This document shows positions 17,259-26,310 of a stretch of 64,000 bases of DNA, one piece after another. The translations under genes were made by a program, and so were the position numbers. How positions within the stretch are numbered: the stretch's first letter is position 1; the number at the start of each line of letters is the position of its first letter. The DNA is from Ancylobacter amanitiformis (lineage in GTDB: Bacteria > Pseudomonadota > Alphaproteobacteria > Rhizobiales > Xanthobacteraceae), in assembly GCF_030814815.1 (NCBI RefSeq), contig NZ_JAUSVR010000004.1, forward strand, positions 124,001-188,000, read 5' to 3'. The notes beneath the pieces are model-generated. The model was not told the origin of the DNA. It was given only the letters and a program-made list of their open reading frames with translations, and made no database searches.

Positions 17259-19249
17259 GGCATCTGGATGAGCGGCAGAAGCGTGACCATCTCGCCCTCG
17301 CTCGCTTCGGGATCGAGCCGGACCCAGCGGTCCGGACTGGCATGGACCTCCTGGTAGAATCTCAGCTTGGACTTCAGCGTGTGAAGGATGTCGCGCTGTT
17401 GAACGCGATTGAGCGTCACCCAGTCCTGCCCGGTCATCAGCAGGACGGGGCTCCGATAGGGCAGGTTGCTGAGATACTCGCCGAGCACCGCGCCAAGCGG
17501 GGTGTTGTCGGCGATCTGGCGGCTGTCATTGCTGGCGCGCGCCGCCAGTTCCTGCACGCGGCGGAAATAGTCGAGCGGATCGGATTGCGAACCGGGGGCC
17601 TCGCCGGTTTCCACGATGGGGCGCAGCGTTTCCGCCAGCGTCGAGAGCTGGTTGCGGGTGAGCATGATGCGCACATCGAGCGCCACGATGCGCGGGTCCT
17701 CCAGCGCCTTGTCCGCCGTCCACGCCCTGAAGAAGTCGGGCGCCTGGGTGCCGGCGGCGGCGCCGAGATATTCGAGCTGCATGGCCCGCCCGGCGCGGGC
17801 CATGAGCTGGGCCCCCTGGGTCTGGTCCACCGGCTGAACGTCCCGGCCGGCCTGCACCGCCCTCACGTTCTCCACCAGCTGCCGGGCTATGCCGTCGATC
17901 TGGGAGGAGAAGTCGACCACGCTGCCATCGCCGACGGCGATATAGGAGGATTGCCCGGCGCGCTGCGTCATCCGCCGATAGCTGTCGGCGGCGTAGTCGT
18001 GGTCCGGCCGACCGTCGGGTGTCTTCAGGTGGAGCGTGATCAGGCGAATGCCCTTCTGCTCCATCTTTCCGGCGATCTGGTCCACACCCATCGGGCCGGC
18101 GAGATTGCCGCCCAGGGCGGGCGCCCGCGGGCCGGCATCGGTGATCAGGATCACGAAGCGGGCGTTGAAGCCGTCCCAGTCCGCATTTTCGGTGGCCTCG
18201 TTGACGCCGCCAATGCTGTCCTCGTCAAATCCCTGGGTGGAGACCCGCGCCGCCGACACGCGCTCGATGGCGCCGAGGAACCGCGTGGCATCGGCCTGCT
18301 GGTCGAGCCGCAGGAACGAGTTGACGTGGTATTCCAGCGCCCGGTTGGCCGATATGTTCTGCCGGAAACCGACCAGCCCGAAGCGCACATTCGCCCCGAC
18401 CGCCGAATGGGTGAGCGCGCCCTGAATCTGTCGGATCGCCTGCTTCGTGCGATCGATGTAGGGCTGCATGGAGCGCGTGGTGTCGACCACGAACACCACT
18501 CCCGCCTTGAAGTCGCTTCGTTCGGGCGGCTGCTGGCTGGCGGTGATCGACGCCACCTCCAGCAGGTTGCCCTCCTGCCCGAGAGGCAGCCAGGCAGCCT
18601 GATGCGAGAGAATGGGAAACAGATAGAAGTTCCGGTCGATATCGACGACCGTTTCCGGCTCGATCGACACGACGTTCGACGTCGCGGCGCGGCCCGCGGC
18701 CGCGGCGACACGAAGCCCCGCCATCTCGGTGGCGAAGTTCTCCCGCTCGAGAATGGCGGCGAGAGGGCCGCGTTCCCGGAAGAACAGCTGCCTCTGCCGC
18801 CCGGCATCAACCCGGTTATTGAACGCGACCACGATCGACTGCTTCCAGTCGACCAGCCTGTCCGCGGCGATCCAGCCGCGCCGGTTGCCGGTGACATTCA
18901 CCCCGACGGCGACATAACCGTCCCGGCGTTCATAGACATAGAGGATGGAGAAGGCCGGCACCTCCGGTGTCACGATCGCCGCGCCCGTACGCGGTTCCGC
19001 CAGGATCCGGGCCTGAGGTTTGGTGATCACGCGCTGGTAGAGCGTGCGCGTGTTCTCGACGAGAAGAGCCGTGTCCGCGCGGGCCGGGCTGCCGGCGATC
19101 AGGCCCCCGACCATGGCCAGGAAACCGCAGAGCGCGATGCGGACAAGGGCGTGGGCAATAGCGTGGGCAGTAGCGTGGGCAGTAGCGGTAGCGGGGGGAC
19201 GGCGGGGTGGGAGCGGTCGATAACGCATCATGTCATCCTTCACAGCCAT
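17255..19249 (-). CDS. Secreted SH3 + VWA protein, PpkA C-terminal-like
   Basis: 664 residues. An unusual Ala/Thr/His repeat (about 20-34) precedes a signal-peptide core (about 36-58, ending SPARA). An SH3-like domain follows (about 66-138, YVAVGVNVTGNRRGWIAADR, VDWKQ), then a von Willebrand factor A domain (about 248-460) with the MIDAS motif DTTRS at 256-260 and MQPYIDRTKQAI behind it. The C-terminal 200 residues are helical. The arrangement resembles the periplasmic half of the type VI kinase PpkA, without any kinase domain. It is followed, with coupled starts, by TagT-, TagS- and TagR-like genes. A periplasmic ligand-sensing or scaffold role is inferred. Confidence 0.8.
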   Translation of the reverse strand: MAVKDDMMRYRPLPPRRPPATATAHATAHAIAHALVRIALCGFLAMVGGLIAGSPARADTALLVENTRTLYQRVITKPQARILAEPRTGAAIVTPEVPAFSILYVYERRDGYVAVGVNVTGNRRGWIAADRLVDWKQSIVVAFNNRVDAGRQRQLFFRERGPLAAILERENFATEMAGLRVAAAAGRAATSNVVSIEPETVVDIDRNFYLFPILSHQAAWLPLGQEGNLLEVASITASQQPPERSDFKAGVVFVVDTTRSMQPYIDRTKQAIRQIQGALTHSAVGANVRFGLVGFRQNISANRALEYHVNSFLRLDQQADATRFLGAIERVSAARVSTQGFDEDSIGGVNEATENADWDGFNARFVILITDAGPRAPALGGNLAGPMGVDQIAGKMEQKGIRLITLHLKTPDGRPDHDYAADSYRRMTQRAGQSSYIAVGDGSVVDFSSQIDGIARQLVENVRAVQAGRDVQPVDQTQGAQLMARAGRAMQLEYLGAAAGTQAPDFFRAWTADKALEDPRIVALDVRIMLTRNQLSTLAETLRPIVETGEAPGSQSDPLDYFRRVQELAARASNDSRQIADNTPLGAVLGEYLSNLPYRSPVLLMTGQDWVTLNRVQQRDILHTLKSKLRFYQEVHASPDRWVRLDPEASEGEMVTLLPLIQMP
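19149..19184. repeat. Three tandem 12-bp repeats inside the VWA gene
   Basis: Units GCGTGGGCAATA, GCGTGGGCAGTA and GCGTGGGCAGTA occur head to tail. On the coding (minus) strand they give an Ala-His-Ala-Ile/Thr pattern just before the signal-peptide core. Copy-number change would keep the frame and only lengthen the N-region. Confidence 0.85.
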
Positions 19250-20396
19250 GCGCCCACGCCTGCTGCGCGCGCGGGTCCCCCGAGAAACGACGCTCCTTCA
19301 GCCATTCGCAGAGCTGGGCACGCTTTGCCGCCGCCTCGGCCACGCCGGCCTGCTCGGCCTTACGGTAATAATCCACCGCCATGAGAGGATTGCGCTGCGG
19401 CCCGAGGCCCGCGGGATCGGCGGCGAGACTGGTATCGTTGGCCTCACCCATCCAGAGCAGCGCCGGCGGATGCCCCCTGAACGCGGCGGCATAAATGGCC
19501 TCGAAGCCCTGATTGGCACTGGCCTCGTCCCGCCCCGGCCCCCTGAGCACCCGGCCCAGTTCCATGAGCTGATCGAGCGGCGTCTGCGGATTGGTGATGG
19601 CATCGGCCCAGCGTTCCGGGCCGCCATCGGCCAGGTCGGTCGCGGGCGACGGGGCAGGGGGGGCGGCGGCCGTTTCCGGCGGCGTGGCCGGCGCATCCGC
19701 CGGCGCGACGGGAACCTCCGGGGGCTGGGAGCAGTAAACGCCCAGCCGATCGCACAGGAGACCGGCGTGGAAAGCGTAGCCCGTCCCGGCCGCCAGCAGC
19801 AGGACCACAGGCAACACGCCCAGCCAGATCCACCCTGGCCGCGGGGAAGGGCCGGCCGGCGCGGCATCGATGCCGGGAACGCGCCCGGCCGTGGCCGACA
19901 TATCGGCCCCCACACCGTTGCCGGCGCCGGCGTCGATCGGCGCCCCGGACTCCTGCGGCTTGTCCGCTCCCGCTGCAGGCGTGGCCGGGGCAACATTCCG
20001 CGGGACGTCCCGCGCGACCTGCCGCGCGATGACCGGGCCGCCACCGGCCTCGCGCGTTCGGCGAATGCTCGGCCAGAAGAACACATCGGATATCCACCGC
20101 CCGCCCGGTGCGGAGGGGTGCGAGACCGTGATTTCGACATCCAGATCGGTCGGGACGGCGTTGCAGATGGCGGGCCCCAGCAGCAGGCGGGCGGATTGCC
20201 CGTCGCGAGCCGGCTTCACCTCCGCGACCGGAAGCCCGGCCGGCTGGTCCTGCCAGCCGCCCGGCGCCAGGATCGTCTTGCTGCTGCGGTCCTTCCGCGT
20301 CAGCTCGATCCGGACATCGGAGCCGGCCGCGAAGGGAACCGTCAGCCACGCATAGCCCGGCCCGTGTTCGTCCGCTTTTGTTACCGCGTCAGCCAT
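19233..20396 (-). CDS. Single-pass membrane protein of the cluster, unknown function
   Basis: 387 residues. The N-terminal part (1-118) looks like a beta-rich domain with two Trp motifs (GGWQDQPAG, WISDVFFWPS). A long Ala/Pro linker follows, then one membrane helix (189-210, WIWLGVLPVVLLLAAGTGYAF) with a nearby Cys pair (CDRLGVYC). A helical C-terminal region (about 265-387) ends in a Sel1/TPR-like pattern (AVDYYRKAEQAGVAEAAAKRA). It lies 15 bp after the SrfC-type gene and overlaps the VWA gene by 17 bp. It may link the cytoplasmic Srf proteins to the periplasmic Tag-like part (inference). Confidence 0.65.
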   Translation of the reverse strand: MADAVTKADEHGPGYAWLTVPFAAGSDVRIELTRKDRSSKTILAPGGWQDQPAGLPVAEVKPARDGQSARLLLGPAICNAVPTDLDVEITVSHPSAPGGRWISDVFFWPSIRRTREAGGGPVIARQVARDVPRNVAPATPAAGADKPQESGAPIDAGAGNGVGADMSATAGRVPGIDAAPAGPSPRPGWIWLGVLPVVLLLAAGTGYAFHAGLLCDRLGVYCSQPPEVPVAPADAPATPPETAAAPPAPSPATDLADGGPERWADAITNPQTPLDQLMELGRVLRGPGRDEASANQGFEAIYAAAFRGHPPALLWMGEANDTSLAADPAGLGPQRNPLMAVDYYRKAEQAGVAEAAAKRAQLCEWLKERRFSGDPRAQQAWAHGCEG

Positions 20397-20411
20397 GGCT
20401 CATCTGCATCC

Positions 20412-23123
20412 CTAGATCGGCCCCGAGAGCCCGGCGATGATGGATCCAAGCCGCCCGTTCTCAACCGGATCGACCGACAGGCCCCCTTCCGACGCCGCGT
20501 TGTCCTGCACGGTCTTGTAGAGGGCGTAGAGCCAGTCATCCGTGGCGGTGGTCCGGAATGGCTCGGGCGTGGCGGCGATGCCGGCGGCGTCATAGGCGGT
20601 GGGCCGCTCGGCGAAGATCGCGCGCAGGGCGGAGGAGGAACTGTCGAGGGGGACCAGCCGGCGCTCCTCCTCGGGCCGTTTCCTCAGGCCGAGATCGGCG
20701 ACGAAGGCATTGATGATCGCCGCCGAGATGACCGTCGCCTTCTCCAGTTGCAGATCACGACGGTCGGCCGCGAAGGCCTCCATCTCGATCTTCGCGGCGA
20801 TCTGCTCCGACAGGCCCAGCCGCCGCGCCGCCGCGGCCAGCTCGGTTGCGATTTCCCGCATGTTGTCCGGCCCCACGGACATTTCCTCGGTGAAGGCCGG
20901 CGTGCCGGCGATATCGGACATGGAGAGAATCCACGCTTCGAGAGCGGCATGGGCCTGCCGCTCCGCCACCGAGCCCAGGGCGCCGCCTTTCGGACGCTCG
21001 CCGGGGGAGGCTGTCGCGGCCGGGGCGGGCGCCGCGGTCTGGCCGGGCCGCACCCTCCCGGCCGGCACGATCACCGGAGCAGGGAGCGAAGCGGGGGAGG
21101 CGGCTTTCGCCGGCGAGAGATCGACCCGGTAGACGCTGTCGGAGAGCGCGCCGGGATCGATCATCAATCCCCGGATCAGCGAACCCATTCGCCCGACATT
21201 GTCGCACCGGTAGAGATCGTCGAGCACACGGTCGGCAACCGCCAGCCGCTCGGCAATCCGCTCTCCGACATCGGTGGAGACGTGATAGCGCTGCAGCATG
21301 TCGCTCACGCGCGCCCGGAGCGCCAGCAGGCGGTCGCGAACCTGCGCCGACTTCATCTGCGGGTTGCACACGCCGGCCAGCTCGCTGGCGATGTAGCTCG
21401 CCCCGCCATCATTGAGCCGGATCATTTCCTCGAAGGCGCGCGCCGGATCGGCAAAGTGGTCCTGTGCCGCCGGAACCGAGACGAACGCCGCCTTGAGCCG
21501 CGCCACCCAGTCTTTCCGGCCGGGCAGGATATCCACTTCGCGCGAACCATCGAGTTCGAAGATCGCCCGGTTCGAGAGCGAGGGGTTGCGCATCAGGAAG
21601 GCGTTCTTGAACGGACGGCCTGCCGTCCAGTTCCTCACCCAGGTCTCGGATGTCGAGCCATAGGGATTGACCAGGCTCGCATCGAGCCGCCCGGTGAAGC
21701 GCGCGGCGAGGCCCAGCGCCTCGTCCGATGGCTTTTCCTCGAAATGCAGGTCGAACTTCGTGAGCACGAAATAGAGCAGCACCGGCTTGCCCTGGCGTTC
21801 GAGCGTTGTCGCGCCATGCGTGGCCGCGATCCATCGGGCCACGACATCGGGCAACTGGACGACCTCCTGCGGACCATCCTTGATGCACAGAAGCATCGCG
21901 GTGATTTCCTGGTCCGCGACATAGCGCTGGAACAGGTATTCCACCTTGCCGCGGCGGATGAGCTGGAAAACCGTTTCTGCGGGGTGGTCCCGCAGGGCCC
22001 TCGCGAGGCCGGTCGCCCCCGCCTCGCCCGGATCGTCCACGTTCTCCCGGTTCAGGCCGCGGCTGCGATAGCCCGGGAAGTCCAGGATGTCGGTATGTTC
22101 GAAAAAGTCCCAGGGCTTGTCCTTCACGCAGATGCGCAGTTCGGCCGTCAGCGCGGTGACGATCGTGCGCGCGAGCGGCACCTCGCCGCCGCCGGACGTG
22201 CGCAGGGTGATGGTCTCGTGGGTCGGCAGCGCCAGCTTTTTCAGCGATTCAATGTCGATGATGGACTCGACGCCCGGCTTCGCCACATCCACGGCCGCGA
22301 AGGGGGCGAAGGCTTGCGAGGCGAAGCCGAGCTGGCGAAGCGCGTCCACCAGTTTCACATACATGTCCGTCAGTACCTGGTGCCGCCCCCACAGGATGGA
22401 GAAAAGCGTTCCCAGCCGCTCGATCTGCAGTGAGGGCGCCGCGCTGGCGGCCACCGACCAGAAGTCCGAGGTCTTCAATCGCCGCGTCAGTTCCGATTCC
22501 GGGAGGTAGCGGGCGAAATATTCCTCCATCTCCCAGACGTCTTCGGGATCGAGGCCATTGGCGATGCGGGGCACGCCGTCTCCGCCCCGGAACGGCGCGA
22601 TATGAGCGACGATTTCCTCGCGTTCCGGCCACGTCTCGTAGCGGGCGGGATTGCCGTCGAAGAAATAGGCATTGCCGAGGATCTTGATGATATCGGCATG
22701 GCTGAGGAGCTGGAGATCGACCGGATAGCCCGCGGGTGTCGGCCGGCGGTGGATCGTGAAGCGTGTCACCAGCCCCGTCGTCTCGCGGCCGGTGTCGGGA
22801 TTGATCCGCTTGATATAGCTGACCGGCTCCGGCTCGCCATCGAACAGGGCATGGAGCGTGTCCTCCTTGCGGGCCAGCACGGAAACCAGATGCGATTTGC
22901 CCGCCTGGCTCGGTCCGAAGACCGCGACCGCCATCGGCCGTCGGGCGGCTTCGGCGAGGCGTCGTGCCGATACCAGGCCGCGCGCCAGATCTCGGCCGAG
23001 CACGCCGCGCGGGTCGCCGACGCGGTCGGCATTCTTCGGCGTGTCGAGCCAGGCAAGCGCGGCGCGGATCTGTCCAACCGTGTCGTTGGCGGCCTGTGCC
23101 ACGGCTTCGCGGATGTCAGTCAT
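20412..23123 (-). CDS. srfC: SrfC-family P-loop GTPase-like protein
   Basis: 903 residues, cytoplasmic. The P-loop GPSQAGKS (70-77), in the characteristic FG-SQAGKS-LV setting of the SrfC virulence-factor family, is followed by a DFPG switch motif (348-351, ILDFPGYRSRG) and TKFD (455-458, VLTKFD), giving G1, G3 and G4-like motifs of a large GTPase. Long helical regions before and after, and an Ala/Pro linker near 700-735, suggest a dynamin-like layout, though this is inference. It follows the SrfB gene by 49 bp with an AAGGAAG site. SrfC was named for an SsrB-regulated Salmonella gene; its biochemical role is not settled. Confidence 0.85.
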   Translation of the reverse strand: MTDIREAVAQAANDTVGQIRAALAWLDTPKNADRVGDPRGVLGRDLARGLVSARRLAEAARRPMAVAVFGPSQAGKSHLVSVLARKEDTLHALFDGEPEPVSYIKRINPDTGRETTGLVTRFTIHRRPTPAGYPVDLQLLSHADIIKILGNAYFFDGNPARYETWPEREEIVAHIAPFRGGDGVPRIANGLDPEDVWEMEEYFARYLPESELTRRLKTSDFWSVAASAAPSLQIERLGTLFSILWGRHQVLTDMYVKLVDALRQLGFASQAFAPFAAVDVAKPGVESIIDIESLKKLALPTHETITLRTSGGGEVPLARTIVTALTAELRICVKDKPWDFFEHTDILDFPGYRSRGLNRENVDDPGEAGATGLARALRDHPAETVFQLIRRGKVEYLFQRYVADQEITAMLLCIKDGPQEVVQLPDVVARWIAATHGATTLERQGKPVLLYFVLTKFDLHFEEKPSDEALGLAARFTGRLDASLVNPYGSTSETWVRNWTAGRPFKNAFLMRNPSLSNRAIFELDGSREVDILPGRKDWVARLKAAFVSVPAAQDHFADPARAFEEMIRLNDGGASYIASELAGVCNPQMKSAQVRDRLLALRARVSDMLQRYHVSTDVGERIAERLAVADRVLDDLYRCDNVGRMGSLIRGLMIDPGALSDSVYRVDLSPAKAASPASLPAPVIVPAGRVRPGQTAAPAPAATASPGERPKGGALGSVAERQAHAALEAWILSMSDIAGTPAFTEEMSVGPDNMREIATELAAAARRLGLSEQIAAKIEMEAFAADRRDLQLEKATVISAAIINAFVADLGLRKRPEEERRLVPLDSSSSALRAIFAERPTAYDAAGIAATPEPFRTTATDDWLYALYKTVQDNAASEGGLSVDPVENGRLGSIIAGLSGPI

Positions 23124-23172
23124 GCCGGTTCGCTTCCTTGCCGAGGGTGTGCATGCCTGCTGCCGGGTTCCA

Positions 23173-26100
23173 TCAAACGGTGACCACGCCGGAATCGAGC
23201 CAATAGCTGCCGGCTGAATCCATCGTCCGCAGCGTCAGGAACATGGCGCTGGCGACATTGGCCTGCTGGTTGTCGGAAGCCTCCTCGATGCGCAGTTCCT
23301 CCTTGGCGCTCTCGCGCTCCAGAAGCTGGTCCGGATTGTCTTCATCGACGAATTCGGCACGCGCGAGCGTGACAAGGACGGGCTTCGAGAGCTCCTTGCC
23401 TCGCTTGTCCTCGTGCAGCCGATAGAGAGGCGAGGCGATCCAGCGCTCGAAGGGAAGCTGCCGAAAGCCCAGCGCCATTTCCGAGTAATATCTCAGGGTC
23501 GGATTTGTCCGCGTCCGGCTTCGAACGGTTTCATCCGTCTCGGCAAACAGGACGCTTTCGTCCTTGAGCTTGTTGTTTCCCTCGAGATAACCAATGTACT
23601 TGGCCGTCGTCCTCATCTGCAGATTCTTGGTATAGACCATGAAGTTGGGTAGCTGCCGCTCGGAGAGCGCGCAGAGCATGCCCCCGACAACGGTGGCGGT
23701 CTTGGGGTCGCCGATCCGCATGCCGTCGCCGGCCTTGAAGGGATACCAGGTACCGGGCCGATACTCGTGCATCGCCAGAATGCGATCCGGCGTCACCGGC
23801 AGACGATCGACCACCATCTCCATCACGGCCGGAAGCTTGCTGGGGCGGCCGGACATCAGCACCATGTCGCAGTCGAAATGGTGGATGGCCTCGGCAAGGT
23901 TGTCGAGCACGTTGCGCAGCGTTTCCTGGACCGCCAGACGGAGGGCGTTGAAGTCCAGCGCGATCGGAATGTCCTCCAGCGCGAGGTCCTGCAATCCGTG
24001 CTGCGCGAAGGCTTGCGTCAGATAGGCGCGTATCTCGGCCGGGACGGCCTGCACCTCCGGCACCAGTTCGCCCAGCGTCTTGACCGTGACCGTCCGGTAT
24101 TCATGCGGTGGCGCGGCCTCGTACGCCGCCATCAGCTTCAGCGCGACCGGCAGGAATACCTGCAGCACGAACTGGCGCCGCAGGCTGGTTTCCTGCACGG
24201 TGATATTGGCCCAGTTACCCCCGAACAGGTGCCGCAGGATCTCCCGCGCCTGGCGCACCCCCCGGCTGGTCAGATAGGCCGTGAAGGCGGGAATGACCGC
24301 CCGCTCGATCACCGTCAGCGTGACGTCGTCGCCCGCAATGCGAAAGCTCTCGCGGAACGTCTGGACCGGATCGATCGCCATGTTGTCATGGTGAAAATAG
24401 GTGGTGATCATGAGGTCGGTCGTGCCGCCCCCCACGTCGATGCTGGCGACACGGAGCGAGTTCGCCGGCCGGGCATCGGGCCGGGGCGGCCCGTCCGCCG
24501 TGAAGGGAAGGCGCGGCTTTCCCTTCAGGCTGAAGTAACCGTCGATATTGCCACCGAATTTCTTGACCACCTCGCCGTAAAGCCAGACGAGCTGCACGCA
24601 GGAGGCTTCATCCCAGGAGACCTGAACGACCGGCGGAGTGGTGCCGCGCGGCTGGTTCGCGGTCCAGCCCATCACGTCCCACAGCAGATTGACCGCGCTC
24701 TGGGCCCGCGCGCGCATGATGCGCTGTTCGCGGGTCGGCACCGCCGTGGGCAGCGTGATGATGATCCGGTTGAGGCGGCGGGGCACCTCGCTCTGGCTCC
24801 GCTTGGCCCGCATCTCCGGGTTGTTGATCATCACGAAAGCCTGCCAGATGACCTCCGCGAGCATGAACGTGTAGACCGACGACCGCGAGCAGGTGAGCTG
24901 GGCGCTCCATTTGGTGAGGCCACCGACCGACTGCGTGGGGTGCAGGGTCTGGAAGAGCTTGCTCTCCTTGCGCACCTGCGTGAGCACATCGCCATTGCTG
25001 TTCAGATATTGGCGGATCTTCAGCCCGATCGGCGGCATGGTGCCGTCCACATAGTCCGACGCGGGGAAGCGCCAGGCCTGATTGGCCGCGGCCACGTCCC
25101 ACAGGTAGCGCTTGGGGCTCGACATGCCGCAGAGCGACTCGTTGCCACCTCCCTGATTGCGCAGCCGGGTCGCCTCCGGCCCCACACGCACGAGGCTCGG
25201 CCAGAAAAACGCGCGCTGCCGTCCGGAATCGCGTGAGAGGTCGTCCGGTCCGAACCAGGCCTGGGCAAATTCCACATGGCTCTCGAAAGGTTCGGAATAG
25301 ACCTTCTCGGGCTCGCTCAGGTCCCGCAATTCCAGCGTCTTGCAGCCGTCGATCCCCAGTCGGTCCTGGTTGTGCAGATCCTCTATGAGGATGCCGCAGG
25401 TGCGGCTGTTGCCCACATCGAGGATGAGGTCGACATTCACCGGCTGAAAACGCGGCCGCGCCGACAGCGTATCGGCGAAGCGCACCTTCGCGGGCACCAC
25501 GACCCGCGCCAGCAGGTCGAGAAGGCCGATCCAGCGGGCGGCATGTTCGAGGTGGTGGGGGAAATCGCCGGGCTTGAGGCGGCGGGGAGCAACCGAAAAC
25601 GCCTTCAGTTCGATGAACAGCTTTTCCAGCCAGTTCACCACCCATCGCTGGTAGTCGGTTTCGTCGCCGGTGCCCGGATCGAGCTGAAGGTCGGACAGAA
25701 AGCGGTCGAGCTTGGCCATTTCCGAGACAAAGCCGAACGTCCTCGGATTCTCGACATCGCTCACCCGTGGCTCGGTATAGGGGACATAGGGCCGGGTGGC
25801 GGTTTCATTCTCGGCGAGGGGAATATCCTCGTCGACCGACGTGTCGAAGGCGAAGACGGCGATATGGGACGGCCCCCCCGGCTCGGTGCGGCGCGCGGCC
25901 TCGACAACACGGACGCGAACCCAGTTGGTCGGGCCGTCGTCGTATTTTTCCCGGCGGGTGCCGGCCATCGCCTTGTGGATGCGCAGATAAGGCACCGGCA
26001 CCCACTTGTTGAGAAAGGGTTCGAGGGCGCGTTCATTGGAAATCGAGTAGGAATTGTCCCTTTCGTCCGGCTGGTGTTCCGCCGCTTCCTTCGGGTTGTC

Positions 26101-26301
26101 GTCGTTCCAGCCCTGCAGCAGGCGCCAGCTGTCGAGGGGCTCGCTCTCGTCGGTCGTCTTGCCGCTCTCATGGGGTCGCTCGATGAACTTTCGGTCGAAC
26201 CGGTCGAGGTCGTTCACATCGAACGGGTACGTGACGAACTGAACGCCCGTATTCGGGACCAGGACCAGATCGTCTCGCGTGATTGCCAGCTTCAGCGCCA
26301 T
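23173..26301 (-). CDS. srfB: SrfB-family actin/Hsp70-fold protein
   Basis: 1042 residues. The family's nucleotide-binding pieces are clear: LILDVGNSRTCGILIE (about 292-307, phosphate 1), RVASIDVGGGTTDLMITTY (617-635, phosphate 2) and MVLMSGRPSKLPAVMEMV (813-830, adenosine loop), as in the Hsp70/actin superfamily. The block SLCGMSSPKRYLWD near 390-402 is typical of SrfB. An N-terminal domain of about 280 residues precedes the fold. No membrane segment is present. The start at 26301 has AGGAAA, 9 bp after the SrfA-like stop. Expected to bind ATP and possibly polymerise or act as a switch with SrfC (inference). Confidence 0.9.
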   Translation of the reverse strand: MALKLAITRDDLVLVPNTGVQFVTYPFDVNDLDRFDRKFIERPHESGKTTDESEPLDSWRLLQGWNDDNPKEAAEHQPDERDNSYSISNERALEPFLNKWVPVPYLRIHKAMAGTRREKYDDGPTNWVRVRVVEAARRTEPGGPSHIAVFAFDTSVDEDIPLAENETATRPYVPYTEPRVSDVENPRTFGFVSEMAKLDRFLSDLQLDPGTGDETDYQRWVVNWLEKLFIELKAFSVAPRRLKPGDFPHHLEHAARWIGLLDLLARVVVPAKVRFADTLSARPRFQPVNVDLILDVGNSRTCGILIEDLHNQDRLGIDGCKTLELRDLSEPEKVYSEPFESHVEFAQAWFGPDDLSRDSGRQRAFFWPSLVRVGPEATRLRNQGGGNESLCGMSSPKRYLWDVAAANQAWRFPASDYVDGTMPPIGLKIRQYLNSNGDVLTQVRKESKLFQTLHPTQSVGGLTKWSAQLTCSRSSVYTFMLAEVIWQAFVMINNPEMRAKRSQSEVPRRLNRIIITLPTAVPTREQRIMRARAQSAVNLLWDVMGWTANQPRGTTPPVVQVSWDEASCVQLVWLYGEVVKKFGGNIDGYFSLKGKPRLPFTADGPPRPDARPANSLRVASIDVGGGTTDLMITTYFHHDNMAIDPVQTFRESFRIAGDDVTLTVIERAVIPAFTAYLTSRGVRQAREILRHLFGGNWANITVQETSLRRQFVLQVFLPVALKLMAAYEAAPPHEYRTVTVKTLGELVPEVQAVPAEIRAYLTQAFAQHGLQDLALEDIPIALDFNALRLAVQETLRNVLDNLAEAIHHFDCDMVLMSGRPSKLPAVMEMVVDRLPVTPDRILAMHEYRPGTWYPFKAGDGMRIGDPKTATVVGGMLCALSERQLPNFMVYTKNLQMRTTAKYIGYLEGNNKLKDESVLFAETDETVRSRTRTNPTLRYYSEMALGFRQLPFERWIASPLYRLHEDKRGKELSKPVLVTLARAEFVDEDNPDQLLERESAKEELRIEEASDNQQANVASAMFLTLRTMDSAGSYWLDSGVVTV

Positions 26302-26310
26302 CTGTTTTTC

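Noticed and set aside
19230..22433. A very long plus-strand open frame opposite the srfC-like gene
   Set aside because: It is the mirror of well-supported minus-strand genes with domain motifs, has no domain of its own and arises from high GC codon use.
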